From Gammaproteobacteria bacterium (GTDB lineage: Bacteria > Pseudomonadota > Gammaproteobacteria > Pseudomonadales > Halieaceae): 39,122 bases of DNA. The notes under the pieces are model-generated. The model did not search any database. It was not told where the DNA came from and worked only from the letters and a program-made list of their open reading frames with translations. Where the stretch lies: contig JAUIEP010000027.1 of NCBI GenBank assembly GCA_030428835.1, forward strand, positions 1 to 39,122, read 5' to 3'. This document shows positions 1 to 6,551 of the stretch, piece after piece; the stretch's first letter is position 1; every line of letters starts with the position of its first letter. The translations under genes were made by a program, and so were the position numbers.

Positions 1-103
1 AGGTAGGGCCTCGCCGGAACTTCCCCACCACCGCGTCGCCCTACCTGGGCGCTTTACGTCACTATCCAACGGGTGGTGGGTTCTTGCGCTCCGTTGGCCG
101 GCC

Positions 104-230
104 CGCGAGCGGTCGACTTCCCTGCTTTAAAACGCGGCCCTGAAGGGCTGCCCTCGGTCGGTCGCGAGCCCTGCGGTCTCGCTCCACTCCCTCGGCACGT
201 TTTGAACAGCAGGGAAGTCGGCCGCTCGCG
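104..230 (-). repeat. Large hairpin element A, shared core with element B
   Basis: The arms at 104-134 and 198-230 are near-perfect inverted repeats of about 31 bases (CGCGAGCGG on the left pairs with CCGCTCGCG on the right). They enclose a core at 151-196 that, read on the minus strand, matches 43 of 46 bases of the core of element B at 390-435. Inside the core an inner stem, GCGAG at 164-168 with CTCGC at 178-182, closes a nine-base loop. The arms are unrelated to those of element B. Conserved core and loop with arms that differ yet stay self-complementary suggests that folding is what is preserved, as single-stranded DNA or RNA. I do not recognise the family. Confidence 0.7.
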
Positions 231-256
231 CGCCTGGTGCCAGTGCATAGAGCCAC

Positions 257-306
257 ATCGTCGTCCCCGCGAAGGCGGCGGTCCGACGTCTCGGGACCCA
301 GTGACC
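257..306 (-). repeat. 50-base interspersed repeat, copy 1
   Basis: Read on the minus strand, this segment begins GGTCACTGGGTCC and ends CGCGGGGACGACGAT. It aligns without gaps to 527-577 on the plus strand at roughly 78% identity. It contains a small CCGC/GCGG hairpin. The two copies face each other around hairpin element B. Such CACTGGG...CGCGGGG-type repeats are common between genes in proteobacteria, but I cannot name this family. Confidence 0.55.
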
Positions 307-345
307 GCGCCCGCAGAACCAAAGCTAGTGCTTTAGCACGATGCA

Positions 346-487
346 AGGCCCCGAGCCGGGATATCTCTTCGCGTAGCCGTCAGGGAGGCGCCGAGGGAGT
401 GGAGGGAGACCGCAGGGCTCCCGACCGACTGAGGGAACCCCGGAGGGGCGCCGACAGCGAGCGAAGAGATATCGCGGGTCGGGGCCT
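346..487 (+). repeat. Large hairpin element B, shared core with element A
   Basis: The arms at 346-372 and 461-487 are 27-base inverted repeats with two mismatches, containing the block GATATCTCTTCGC and its complement. The core at 390-435 matches element A read on the opposite strand, with three differences. Two of these are paired: the inner stem here is GGGAG (404-408) with CTCCC (418-422), against GCGAG with CTCGC in element A, a compensatory G-C to C-G swap. The loop ACCGCAGGG (409-417) is identical. The two elements lie in opposite orientation 115 bases apart. Confidence 0.7.
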
Positions 488-526
488 GGGTGGGCCTAAA
501 GAATTCAACGCCAGTTCTGCAACAAA

Positions 527-577
527 GGCCACTGGGCCCAGGGATGCCGTACCACCGCCTGCGCGGGGGCGACGATA
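527..577 (+). repeat. 50-base interspersed repeat, copy 2
   Basis: This is the plus-strand partner of the repeat at 257-306, beginning GGCCACTGGGCCC and ending CGCGGGGGCGACGAT. It runs directly into the 27-base tandem repeat at 566-619, so the two repeat types overlap. Confidence 0.55.
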
Positions 578-619
578 GTTGGGTTCCGCACAGGGGCGAG
601 GGTAGTTGGGTTCTGCGCC
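566..619. repeat. 27-base tandem direct repeat, two copies
   Basis: Units at 566-592 and 593-619 match at 22 of 27 positions, both containing GTTGGGTTC. A diverged partial copy (GGTGGTGGGTTCTTGCGC) lies at 72-89, outside hairpin element A, which suggests the repeat once bracketed the whole block. The second unit ends six bases beyond the rraA stop codon. Confidence 0.5.
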
Positions 620-625
620 GGGAGG

Positions 626-1105
626 TCAGGTCAGCGCCGCTGTGCTTACCAACACGCCGTTGTTGTCGGCGTAGATGTACTCACCCGGCGCGATACTCAC
701 GCCGCCGAAGTGGACGGTGATGTCGCGCTGGCCGACGCCTAGCTTTTCTGTTTTCAGGGGACACGTGCCGAGGGCCTGTACGCCCAGCGCGGTCGCGCCG
801 ATCTCGTCGACGTCGCGGATGGCGCCGTTGATGACCAGGCCCGACCAGCCGTTCTTCGCCGCCTTCTCCGCCAGCATGTCGCCGAGCAGCGCGCGGCGCA
901 GCGAGCCGCCGCCGTCGACCACGATCACCCTGCCCTCCCCCGGCTCATCCACGCACTGTTTCACGAGCGAATTGTCCTCGTGGCACTTGATGGTGACCGC
1001 CGGGCCGCTGAAGCGCTTGACCCTGCCGTAATTGCCGAACTGCAGTTCGATGGCCCTTGCCGCGGGGGCCTCGTCCGACAGGTCCGGGGTGGAAATCACG
1101 CTCAT
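626..1105 (-). CDS. rraA: RraA-family protein (RNase E regulator / aldolase fold)
   Basis: The 159-residue protein matches the usual length of RraA (about 160). RraA binds RNase E and slows RNA decay; close relatives with the same fold are metal-dependent 4-hydroxy-4-methyl-2-oxoglutarate aldolases and oxaloacetate decarboxylases. Family signatures seen are [15 protein letters not shown] near the middle, [10 protein letters not shown], and the C-terminal [19 protein letters not shown]. The RD pair in NGAIRD is the aldolase metal and catalytic motif, which E. coli RraA lacks, so an enzyme activity is possible. I chose the ATG at 1103-1105 because AAGGAG (1111-1116) sits five bases upstream; a longer frame to 1234 lacks this support. 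It is divergent from the LysR-type gene. Confidence 0.85.
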   Translation of the reverse strand: MSVISTPDLSDEAPAARAIELQFGNYGRVKRFSGPAVTIKCHEDNSLVKQCVDEPGEGRVIVVDGGGSLRRALLGDMLAEKAAKNGWSGLVINGAIRDVDEIGATALGVQALGTCPLKTEKLGVGQRDITVHFGGVSIAPGEYIYADNNGVLVSTAALT

Positions 1106-1110
1106 GGCCG

Positions 1111-1116
1111 CTCCTT
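1111..1116 (-). promoter_or_regulatory. rraA ribosome binding site
   Basis: AAGGAG on the minus strand, five bases before the ATG at 1105. It decides this start over upstream in-frame alternatives. Confidence 0.8.
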
Positions 1117-1175
1117 GTGCGCTGCTGGCGAAAGGCCCGCAGTATAGCCCGACCCGATCGCGATGCGCGCGGCCA

Positions 1176-1203
1176 TTGGCTTTCGCGCGCAAGCCGTTAT
1201 AAT
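1176..1203 (+). promoter_or_regulatory. Putative sigma-70 promoter of the LysR-type gene
   Basis: TTGGCT (1176-1181) and a perfect TATAAT (1198-1203) are separated by 16 bases. Transcription would start near 1210, just upstream of the dyad at 1231-1249 and the start codon at 1260. Confidence 0.55.
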
Positions 1204-1230
1204 TCCCACCGAAAATGTAATCAGCAAAAT

Positions 1231-1249
1231 TCATTCACTGAGTGAATGA
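1231..1249. promoter_or_regulatory. Perfect 19-base dyad, likely LysR-type operator
   Basis: TCATTCACTGAGTGAATGA is a perfect palindrome with 9-base arms around a central G. Its centre, TTCACTGAGTGAA, fits the T-N11-A box bound by LysR-type regulators. It lies downstream of the predicted promoter and overlaps the Shine-Dalgarno sequence (1248-1253) of the LysR-type gene, so binding would be expected to repress that gene. It could instead act as an mRNA hairpin masking the ribosome binding site. Confidence 0.6.
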
Positions 1250-1259
1250 GGAGCGCCCC

Positions 1260-2204
1260 GTGAGCATGAACCGCGTCGACCTCAACCTGCTGGTGTACCT
1301 GGATGCCCTGCTGCGCGAGCGCAACGTGACCCAGGCCGCCAACCAGCTCAACCTCTCCCAGCCCGCCATGAGCAACGGCCTGCGCCGCCTGCGCGAGCTG
1401 TTCGACGACCCCCTGCTGGTGCGCACGTCCGACGGCATGACCCCCACCGAGCGCGCACTGGAACTCGAGCCCCTCGTGCGCGAGGTCCTCAGCAAGATCG
1501 ACCAGGCGGTCCAGCCCAAGCGCGATTTCGAACCGGACAAGGCGGAGCGCGTTTTCCGCATCATGGCCAGCGATTACGCCGAGGCCACCCTCTTCCCGAG
1601 CGTGCTCGGCAAGCTGCGCGAACTCGGCCCCGGCCTTACGCTCGACATCATGACGCCGTCGGACGTCAGCTTCCTCGACGTGGAGCGCGGCAAGGTGGAC
1701 CTCGTCATCAACCGCTTCGACTCGATGCCCCAGTCCTTCCACCAGCGCCCGTTGTGGAACGACTCTTTCACCTGCGTGCTCAGTCCCAATAATCCCGTGC
1801 TGGAGGACTGGACGCTGGAGTCCTACCTCGAGGCCAATCACGTCTGGGTGAGCAAGACGGGGATGGGCGTCGGCGTGGGCGTGGACCCCTCCGATGTCCA
1901 GCGCCTCGGCTGGGTCGACGGCGCGCTCAACAAGCTGGGCAAGAAGCGGCAGATCCGCGTCTTCACCCGCCACTACCAGGCGGCGATGACGCTGGCGGAG
2001 CAGAACGACCTGATCGTCACGCTGCCCACGAAGGCGGCACAGTTGAAGAAGGACAACCCGCGCGTCGTGCTGCGCGAGCCGCCGCTGGCGATTCCGCCGC
2101 TGGAGCTGAAGATGGCGTGGAGTCCGCTGCTGCAGCACAACCCGGCGAACAGGTGGCTGCGGGGTTTGATTACCGAGACTGCGCAGGAGTTGGACGCAGC
2201 CTAG
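1260..2204 (+). CDS. LysR-family transcriptional regulator
   Basis: The 314-residue protein is typical for LysR regulators. An N-terminal winged helix-turn-helix (about residues 3-62, with LLRERNVTQAANQLNLSQPA and LRRLRELFDDPLLVR) is followed by a substrate-binding domain of the NodD/LinR-like subgroup (motifs FRIMASDYAEATL, GKVDLVINRF, DLIVTLPTKAA). The ligand cannot be read from sequence. GTG at 1260 is preferred because GAGGAG (1248-1253) is six bases upstream; a GTG at 1242 and an ATG at 1266 are in the same frame. The dyad at 1231-1249 suggests autoregulation. Neighbours are rraA (divergent) and glcB (downstream, same strand, 470 bases away); neither is a proven target. Confidence 0.88.
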   Translation: MSMNRVDLNLLVYLDALLRERNVTQAANQLNLSQPAMSNGLRRLRELFDDPLLVRTSDGMTPTERALELEPLVREVLSKIDQAVQPKRDFEPDKAERVFRIMASDYAEATLFPSVLGKLRELGPGLTLDIMTPSDVSFLDVERGKVDLVINRFDSMPQSFHQRPLWNDSFTCVLSPNNPVLEDWTLESYLEANHVWVSKTGMGVGVGVDPSDVQRLGWVDGALNKLGKKRQIRVFTRHYQAAMTLAEQNDLIVTLPTKAAQLKKDNPRVVLREPPLAIPPLELKMAWSPLLQHNPANRWLRGLITETAQELDAA

Positions 2205-2370
2205 CGGGTGATGCAGCCCTGTGTTCTTGACAGTGTTGGGCGGAGGGTTGTTTGAGTGCCTGGCGCACGATGGGATTCGGCGAGTACGTCAGGCGGAGAG
2301 CTTTTTGAATACTTAGCGGACGAGGGGATTCAGCGCTCGCGAGAGCGGCACCCGGGCGCCGCGCCATCGT

Positions 2371-2407
2371 GAAACTTTTTACGGGCGCAGGGCCCGAAAA
2401 AAGTTTC
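2371..2407. repeat. Strong 16-base-pair hairpin
   Basis: GAAACTTTTTACGGGC (2371-2386) and GCCCGAAAAAAGTTTC (2392-2407) are inverted repeats with one mismatch around a five-base loop. Neither flank has the classic GC stem followed by a T run in the right place, so this is not a textbook terminator, though it could end LysR-gene transcription 170 bases after the stop codon. A decayed mobile-element end is another possibility. Confidence 0.5.
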
Positions 2408-2544
2408 CCAATACCACGTCACCCTAACGACTTTGTGGACCTCCTTGAACAGTGCCTCATAGAGGACCGCAGGGAAGCTCGTCCTGTTTACGCTCATAGG
2501 ACATTTACGAACCGGGGCGGTGTGATGTGGGCAGTGAAAGAGAT

Positions 2545-2563
2545 GCATTCCTGGTCGGAATGC
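2545..2563. promoter_or_regulatory. Dyad upstream of the glcB -10 element
   Basis: GCATTCC (2545-2551) and GGAATGC (2557-2563) form a perfect inverted repeat with a five-base spacer. It lies where the -35 region of the promoter with TATAAA at 2577-2582 would be, a natural place for a repressor or activator site controlling malate synthase. The binding protein is unknown. Confidence 0.4.
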
Positions 2564-2576
2564 CCGCGATCACAGG

Positions 2577-2582
2577 TATAAA
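2577..2582 (+). promoter_or_regulatory. Putative glcB -10 element
   Basis: TATAAA about 90 bases before the glcB start. No good -35 hexamer is visible at the usual distance, which would fit an activator-dependent promoter. Confidence 0.35.
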
Positions 2583-2674
2583 TTAGCTAAATTCCGCGCC
2601 CGGTCCTAGAATCTGCATTGTCTGATTCACCGTGCCCCCATCGCGTGGGCACCAGCCTGCAAGGAACGACAACC

Positions 2675-4855
2675 ATGACCGATCGAGTCCAGCAGGGCGG
2701 CCTGCAGATCGCCCGCGAACTTTACGACTTGCTTGAGAACGATATCGCGCCCGGTACCGGCGTGGAGCCCGCCGCGTTCTGGCAGGGGCTGGAAGCCATC
2801 GTGAACGATCTCGCGCCGCGCAACCGCGAGCTGCTGGCGGTGCGCGATGACTTGCAGGCGCAGATCGACGACTGGCACCACGCCCACCCGGGTCCCGACT
2901 ACGACCGCGCCGCCTATCGCGCCTTCCTGGAAAAAATCGGCTACCTGCTGCCCGAGGGTCCGGACTTCACGATCAGCACGGAAAACGTCGACGAGGAGGT
3001 CGCGCTGCTCGCCGGGCCGCAGCTCGTGGTACCGGTCATGAACGCGCGCTACGCGCTGAACGCGGCCAACGCGCGCTGGGGCAGTCTCTACGATGCCCTG
3101 TACGGCACCGACGTCATTCCCGAGGACGGCGGCGCCGAGCGAGCCGGCAGTTACAACCCGGTGCGCGGCGAGAAGGTCATCGCCTACGCGCGCGCGTTTC
3201 TCGACACGCACTGCCCGCTGGCGGACGGCAGCCATGCCGACGCCACCGCCTACGCCATCGCCGGCGGCGGCCTGCAGGTCAGCCTGGCGTCGGGCGCCAC
3301 CACCACGCTGGCGGAACCCGGGCAACTGCGCGGCTACACGGGCAGCGCGGCGGAGCCCTCGGTCGTGCTGCTGCGCCACCACGGCCTGCACATCGAGATC
3401 CAGGTCGACCGCGACCACGCGATCGGTCAGACCGACGCCGCGGGGGTGAAAGACGTCGTGCTCGAGGCGGCACTGACTACCATCCAGGACTGTGAGGACT
3501 CTGTCGCGGCGGTGGACGCGCAGGACAAGGCGCTGGCCTACCGCAACTGGCTCGGGCTCATGCGCGGCGACCTCACCGACACGTTCCGGAAGGGCAGCGA
3601 GAACATGACGCGGCGCCTGAACGAGGACCGCGACTACACAACGCCCGACGGCGGCACGCTGACCCTCGCCGGGCGCAGCCTGCTGTTCGTGCGCAATGTG
3701 GGTCACCTCATGAGCAACCCGGCGATCCTCGACGAGGGCGGCGCGGAAATTCCCGAGGGCATCATGGACGCCATGTTCACCTCGATGATCGCCCTGCAGG
3801 ACCTCAACAAGCCGGCGGGCGCGCCGCGCAACTCGCGCAAGGGCAGCGTGTACATCGTGAAGCCGAAGATGCACGGGCCGGAGGAAGTGGCGTTCACCTG
3901 CGAGCTGTTCGACCGGGTGGAGGACGCGCTGGGGCTCGCGCGCAACACGCTGAAGATGGGCATCATGGACGAGGAGCGGCGCACGACGCTCAACCTCAAG
4001 GAATGCATACGCGCGGCGAGCGAGCGCCTGGTGTTCATCAACACCGGTTTCCTCGACCGCACCGGCGACGAGATCCACACGTCGATGGAAGCGGCGGCGA
4101 TGACGCCGAAAGGCGCCATGAAGCAGGAGACGTGGATCAAGGCGTACGAGGACTGGAACGTCGATGTGGGCCTGCGCTGCGGCTTAAAGGGCCGCGCCCA
4201 GATCGGCAAGGGCATGTGGGCCATGCCCGACCTGATGGCCGAGATGATGCAGGCCAAGATCGGCCACCCCATGGCCGGCGCGAGCACCGCCTGGGTGCCC
4301 TCGCCCACCGCCGCCACCCTGCACGCCATCCACTACCACCAGGTGGATGTGGCCGCGCGGCAGGACGAAATACTGGCGCGCGAACCCGCGTCGCTGGACG
4401 ACATCCTCAGCATACCGCTGAAAGGGGCCGAAGGCCTGTCGGCGGCCGACATCCAGCGCGAACTGGACAACAACGCCCAGGGCATCCTCGGCTACGTGGT
4501 GCGCTGGGTCGACCAGGGCGTGGGCTGTTCGAAGGTGCCCGACATCAACCACGTGGGCCTGATGGAAGACCGCGCGACGCTGCGCATCTCCAGCCAGCAC
4601 ATCGCCAACTGGCTGCATCACGGTGTGTGTTCAGAAGCCCAGGTGCGTGAGACGTTGGAGCGCATGGCCGCAGTAGTCGATGAGCAGAACAACGCCGACC
4701 CCGCGTACCGGCCGATGGCGCCGGATTTCGACGACAGCATCGCCTTCCAGGCGGCCTGCGACCTCGTCTTCGCCGGTCGCGCCCAGCCCAACGGTTACAC
4801 CGAGCCCGTACTGCACGCCCGCCGGCAGGAGGCGAAAGCGCGGTTCGGCGGTTAG
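2675..4855 (+). CDS. glcB: Malate synthase G
   Basis: Malate synthase G condenses glyoxylate with acetyl-CoA to give malate, completing the glyoxylate shunt and glycolate use in the cytoplasm. The 726 residues match the single-chain G isoform (about 723) and not the shorter A form. Recognised segments include [17 protein letters not shown], the catalytic barrel block [33 protein letters not shown], and the C-terminal [20 protein letters not shown] carrying the active-site Cys and Asp region. ATG at 2675 is preferred to an in-frame start at 2618, because AAGGAA (2661-2666) precedes it and the family begins near the MTDRVQ sequence. No isocitrate lyase gene is in the window. Confidence 0.96.
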   Translation: MTDRVQQGGLQIARELYDLLENDIAPGTGVEPAAFWQGLEAIVNDLAPRNRELLAVRDDLQAQIDDWHHAHPGPDYDRAAYRAFLEKIGYLLPEGPDFTISTENVDEEVALLAGPQLVVPVMNARYALNAANARWGSLYDALYGTDVIPEDGGAERAGSYNPVRGEKVIAYARAFLDTHCPLADGSHADATAYAIAGGGLQVSLASGATTTLAEPGQLRGYTGSAAEPSVVLLRHHGLHIEIQVDRDHAIGQTDAAGVKDVVLEAALTTIQDCEDSVAAVDAQDKALAYRNWLGLMRGDLTDTFRKGSENMTRRLNEDRDYTTPDGGTLTLAGRSLLFVRNVGHLMSNPAILDEGGAEIPEGIMDAMFTSMIALQDLNKPAGAPRNSRKGSVYIVKPKMHGPEEVAFTCELFDRVEDALGLARNTLKMGIMDEERRTTLNLKECIRAASERLVFINTGFLDRTGDEIHTSMEAAAMTPKGAMKQETWIKAYEDWNVDVGLRCGLKGRAQIGKGMWAMPDLMAEMMQAKIGHPMAGASTAWVPSPTAATLHAIHYHQVDVAARQDEILAREPASLDDILSIPLKGAEGLSAADIQRELDNNAQGILGYVVRWVDQGVGCSKVPDINHVGLMEDRATLRISSQHIANWLHHGVCSEAQVRETLERMAAVVDEQNNADPAYRPMAPDFDDSIAFQAACDLVFAGRAQPNGYTEPVLHARRQEAKARFGG

Positions 4856-4873
4856 CGTCCGTTCGGCGCGCGC

Positions 4874-4905
4874 AAAAAAAGAAAAGCCCGGCCGGAGCCG
4901 GGCTT
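4874..4905 (-). terminator. Rho-independent terminator of the first pilin gene
   Basis: The hairpin AAGCCCGGC (4884-4892) with GCCGGGCTT (4897-4905) is followed on the minus strand by a T-rich run (4874-4883). It ends transcription of the minus-strand pilin and probably also blocks plus-strand transcripts leaving glcB. It closely resembles the terminator after the second pilin at 10462-10491. Confidence 0.85.
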
Positions 4906-4935
4906 GGTTGAGATTATGAAGCCCAGTCGGATTCA

Positions 4936-5436
4936 TTAACCTCGGCAGTTGGCGGGCAGGTACTTGTTGGGCACCGGCGTGACACCCGAACCGCCGCCCC
5001 AGCCGGATACGCAATCCCAGGCCATTGTTCCATCCGGGTTAGTGGAACCGGACAGCGAGAACACGGCGAAGGAACTCGGGTCGGGCGTACCACCCTCCCA
5101 CACGCTGGTGTAAACGCCGGCTCCGATGTGGATGGTGTCTCCAGCCGTCGGGTTGGCAGGTGAAACATCCACGGCCCACACGATGTCACTGACCCGCGTG
5201 CCGATGTTGACGCCGAAGGCCGCGACATTGTCGGGGAAGTCCCCATTGGCGGCCACGTACTCTGCAACCGTTGTCTTGGCTTCGGCCAACATCGCCAACG
5301 GCTCGGACATCTTCGAGCGCACGATGTAGTCCTGGTAGGCCGGCAGCGCGATCGCCGCGAGAATGCCCACGATGGCGATCACGATCATCAGTTCGATCAA
5401 CGTGAAGCCCTTTTGCTGTTCCCCGATGTGTCGCAT
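4936..5436 (-). CDS. Type IV pilin, copy 1 (PilA-like)
   Basis: The 166-residue prepilin has a short positive leader ([10 protein letters not shown]) cut by PilD before Phe1, then the hydrophobic assembly helix [18 protein letters not shown] with the conserved Glu5. A C-terminal disulfide loop is expected between the Cys in MAWDC and that in PANCRG. It resembles the pilin at 10520-11011 over the N-terminal 60 residues and again at TSVWEGG and [15 protein letters not shown] at 5436 is chosen since GGAGAAG lies just upstream; the frame upstream of it runs through the promoter. A consensus sigma-54 promoter lies at 5513-5527. Its codon use is less biased than that of copy 2, suggesting lower or conditional expression. 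Whether it is the fibre subunit or a variant is not known. Confidence 0.93.
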   Translation of the reverse strand: MRHIGEQQKGFTLIELMIVIAIVGILAAIALPAYQDYIVRSKMSEPLAMLAEAKTTVAEYVAANGDFPDNVAAFGVNIGTRVSDIVWAVDVSPANPTAGDTIHIGAGVYTSVWEGGTPDPSSFAVFSLSGSTNPDGTMAWDCVSGWGGGSGVTPVPNKYLPANCRG

Positions 5437-5501
5437 CTTACTTCTCCCCATTGTTTCTGAAATCACCCCTGGTGATGCTCGGGGCGTTTTTTTAGTTAGC
5501 A
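5437..5501 (-). promoter_or_regulatory. Leader of pilin copy 1 with alternative hairpins
   Basis: The predicted leader of about 65 bases holds the inverted repeat ATCACC/GGTGAT (5462-5467 and 5471-5476). It also holds an overlapping CCCC/GGGG pairing (5466-5469 and 5481-5484) that cannot form at the same time. On the plus strand the second pairing is followed by seven T residues and could stop antisense transcription. A regulatory role is speculative. Confidence 0.3.
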
Positions 5502-5512
5502 TTGGCATATCA

Positions 5513-5527
5513 GCAACGTACGTGCCA
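5513..5527 (-). promoter_or_regulatory. Sigma-54 promoter of pilin copy 1
   Basis: On the minus strand TGGCACGTACGTTGC matches the sigma-54 consensus TGGCAC-N5-TTGC exactly, with GG and GC ten bases apart. The start of transcription would be near 5501. Pilin genes are classically driven by sigma-54 with the PilS-PilR two-component system. Confidence 0.8.
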
Positions 5528-5550
5528 ACTCGTCATGTGGCGCGAAAAGT

Positions 5551-5563
5551 TATCAATTTATTC
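5551..5563 (+). promoter_or_regulatory. Possible IHF site upstream of pilin copy 1
   Basis: TATCAATTTATTC fits 12 of 13 positions of the IHF consensus WATCAA-N4-TTR. It lies in an AT-rich tract between the sigma-54 promoter and the upstream palindrome, where IHF bending would bring an activator to the polymerase. Confidence 0.45.
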
Positions 5564-5646
5564 TTTTATTTCAATGCGTTAAACGGATATCGCGACGAGC
5601 GGGCCGCGCCGCGGGAGCGGGGACGCACCCGCCCGGCAATGGCAAG

Positions 5647-5663
5647 CTGACAATTTTTGTCAG
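5647..5663. promoter_or_regulatory. Upstream activator palindrome, pilin copy 1
   Basis: CTGACA and TGTCAG are arranged as a perfect inverted repeat around five A/T bases, 120 bases upstream of the sigma-54 promoter. The same palindrome stands upstream of pilin copy 2 (11240-11256). TGTC-containing half-sites are known for PilR, so this is a candidate PilR enhancer. It begins 17 bases after the stop codon of the upstream glycosyltransferase gene. Confidence 0.6.
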
Positions 5664-5680
5664 GGCATGACGAACCGCGC

Positions 5681-6550
5681 TCAGGCGGTGTCGTCGGAGG
5701 TGTCCTTGAACTGCAGGTTGGTGAGCTGTTCCGACAACAGCCCGATCAGGAACATGACCATGCCCGCCAGGATCAACAGCGTGCTCATGTTGGTGAAGCG
5801 CCAGCCGCTCTGCATCACCGTGAGGGCGTAATTGAGCAGGCCGAGCCCGGCGGTGACCACCGCCGCGGGGAAGTACACCTTGAGCGGCGAGTACAGGGTA
5901 CCCACCTTGAAGATGATGAGCAGGAAGCGCACGCCGTCCTTGAGCAGGCTGATGTGGCTCTTGCCGATGCGCTTCGACACCGCAATGGGCACGAAACCCA
6001 CGGAGTAGCCCGCGCGGAAGAAAGCCATCGTGCTGGTCGTCGGGTAGCTGAAACCGTTGGGCAGCAGGTACAGGAAGCTCAGGAACTTGAGCCGGTCGAC
6101 ACAGCGGAAACCCGACGTGAGGTCGTCGATCTTGCGGCCGACCATCCAGCTCGCGAAGCGGTTGTAGAACGCGTTGGCGCTCCAGCGGGCGACACTGGCC
6201 TGGGACTCCTTGCCGCTGCGCGCACCCACCACGAGGTCGTACCCTTCCTTCACCTTCTCCAGGAGTCGTTCGACATCCTCCGCGGCGTGCTGCCCGTCGC
6301 CGTCCATGAACACCAGGTAGTCGCCGTGGGCGGCGCGCGCGCCGGACTTCACGGCGGCGCCGTTGCCCTTGGAGTACGGGTGGGTGACGACCCGCGCCCC
6401 GGCGTCGAGGGCCACCTGCGCGGTACCGTCGGTCGAACCGTCGTTGACCACGATGATCTCGGCGCCGCGGTAGAGGCGGTTGAGCTCGGGCAACAGGCCG
6501 GCCAGTCCCAGCTCCTCGTTCTTGCAGGGAATGATGATGGAAAAGTTCAC
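5681..6550 (-). CDS. GT2 glycosyltransferase, DPM/GtrB-like polyprenyl-phosphate sugar synthase
   Basis: The 289-residue protein has a GT-A fold domain (about residues 1-210) with NDGSTD (36-41), the DxD-type FMDGDGQH (82-88, metal and nucleotide-sugar binding) and GARSGKE. Two C-terminal membrane helices follow (about 226-246 and 256-275). This build matches bacterial polyprenyl-phosphate glycosyltransferases related to dolichol-phosphate mannose synthase and GtrB, which load a hexose onto a lipid carrier at the inner face of the membrane. The sugar cannot be told from sequence. It starts with GTG (GGAG nine bases upstream) one base after the stop of the next gene, so it is the last gene of a three-gene operon. 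Its partner enzymes are the two membrane transferases upstream. Confidence 0.88.
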   Translation of the reverse strand: MNFSIIIPCKNEELGLAGLLPELNRLYRGAEIIVVNDGSTDGTAQVALDAGARVVTHPYSKGNGAAVKSGARAAHGDYLVFMDGDGQHAAEDVERLLEKVKEGYDLVVGARSGKESQASVARWSANAFYNRFASWMVGRKIDDLTSGFRCVDRLKFLSFLYLLPNGFSYPTTSTMAFFRAGYSVGFVPIAVSKRIGKSHISLLKDGVRFLLIIFKVGTLYSPLKVYFPAAVVTAGLGLLNYALTVMQSGWRFTNMSTLLILAGMVMFLIGLLSEQLTNLQFKDTSDDTA

Positions 6551-6551
6551 G

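Larger units (their letters stand above)
1..625. other. Gene-free, repeat-rich intergenic region
   Basis: No reading frame here looks like a protein; short frames on both strands overlap one another and have repeat-derived composition. The stretch is made of repeats. A 9-base inverted pair, AGGTAGGGC, lies at 1-9 and 38-46. Two large hairpin elements lie at 104-230 and 346-487. A pair of inverted 50-base repeats lies at 257-306 and 527-577, and a 27-base tandem repeat at 566-619 ends just beyond the rraA stop codon. The small palindrome GTGCTTTAGCAC is at 328-339. The left end probably continues into more of the same outside the window. Confidence 0.7.
2205..2674. other. Gene-free region between the LysR-type gene and glcB
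   Basis: I see no convincing gene. One 70-codon plus-strand frame (2369-2581) and small minus-strand frames have no recognisable content, and the plus frame starts inside a hairpin. The stretch is less GC-rich than its surroundings. It holds a strong hairpin at 2371-2407, a smaller one at 2333-2346 (CGCTC-GCGA-GAGCG), a dyad at 2545-2563 and a probable promoter for glcB. Confidence 0.6.

Noticed and set aside
104-487. Integron attC sites as an explanation for the two large hairpins
   Set aside because: attC sites vary in the centre and conserve the ends; these elements do the reverse, and no convincing GTTRRRY/RYYYAAC boxes are placed at the ends.
1-625. CRISPR array
   Set aside because: The repeats are too few, differ in type and spacing, and are inverted rather than regularly spaced direct repeats; no cas genes are nearby.
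54-720. Short open frames on both strands at the left end
   Set aside because: They are composed of palindromic repeats and overlap each other; none has a plausible ribosome site or recognisable product.
2369-2581. 70-codon plus-strand frame between the LysR-type gene and glcB
   Set aside because: It starts inside a strong hairpin, has no ribosome binding site, runs through the predicted glcB promoter and shows no known domain.
2627-4078. Minus-strand open frame of 483 codons opposite glcB
   Set aside because: It is a shadow of malate synthase G; its composition is typical of antisense GC-rich frames.
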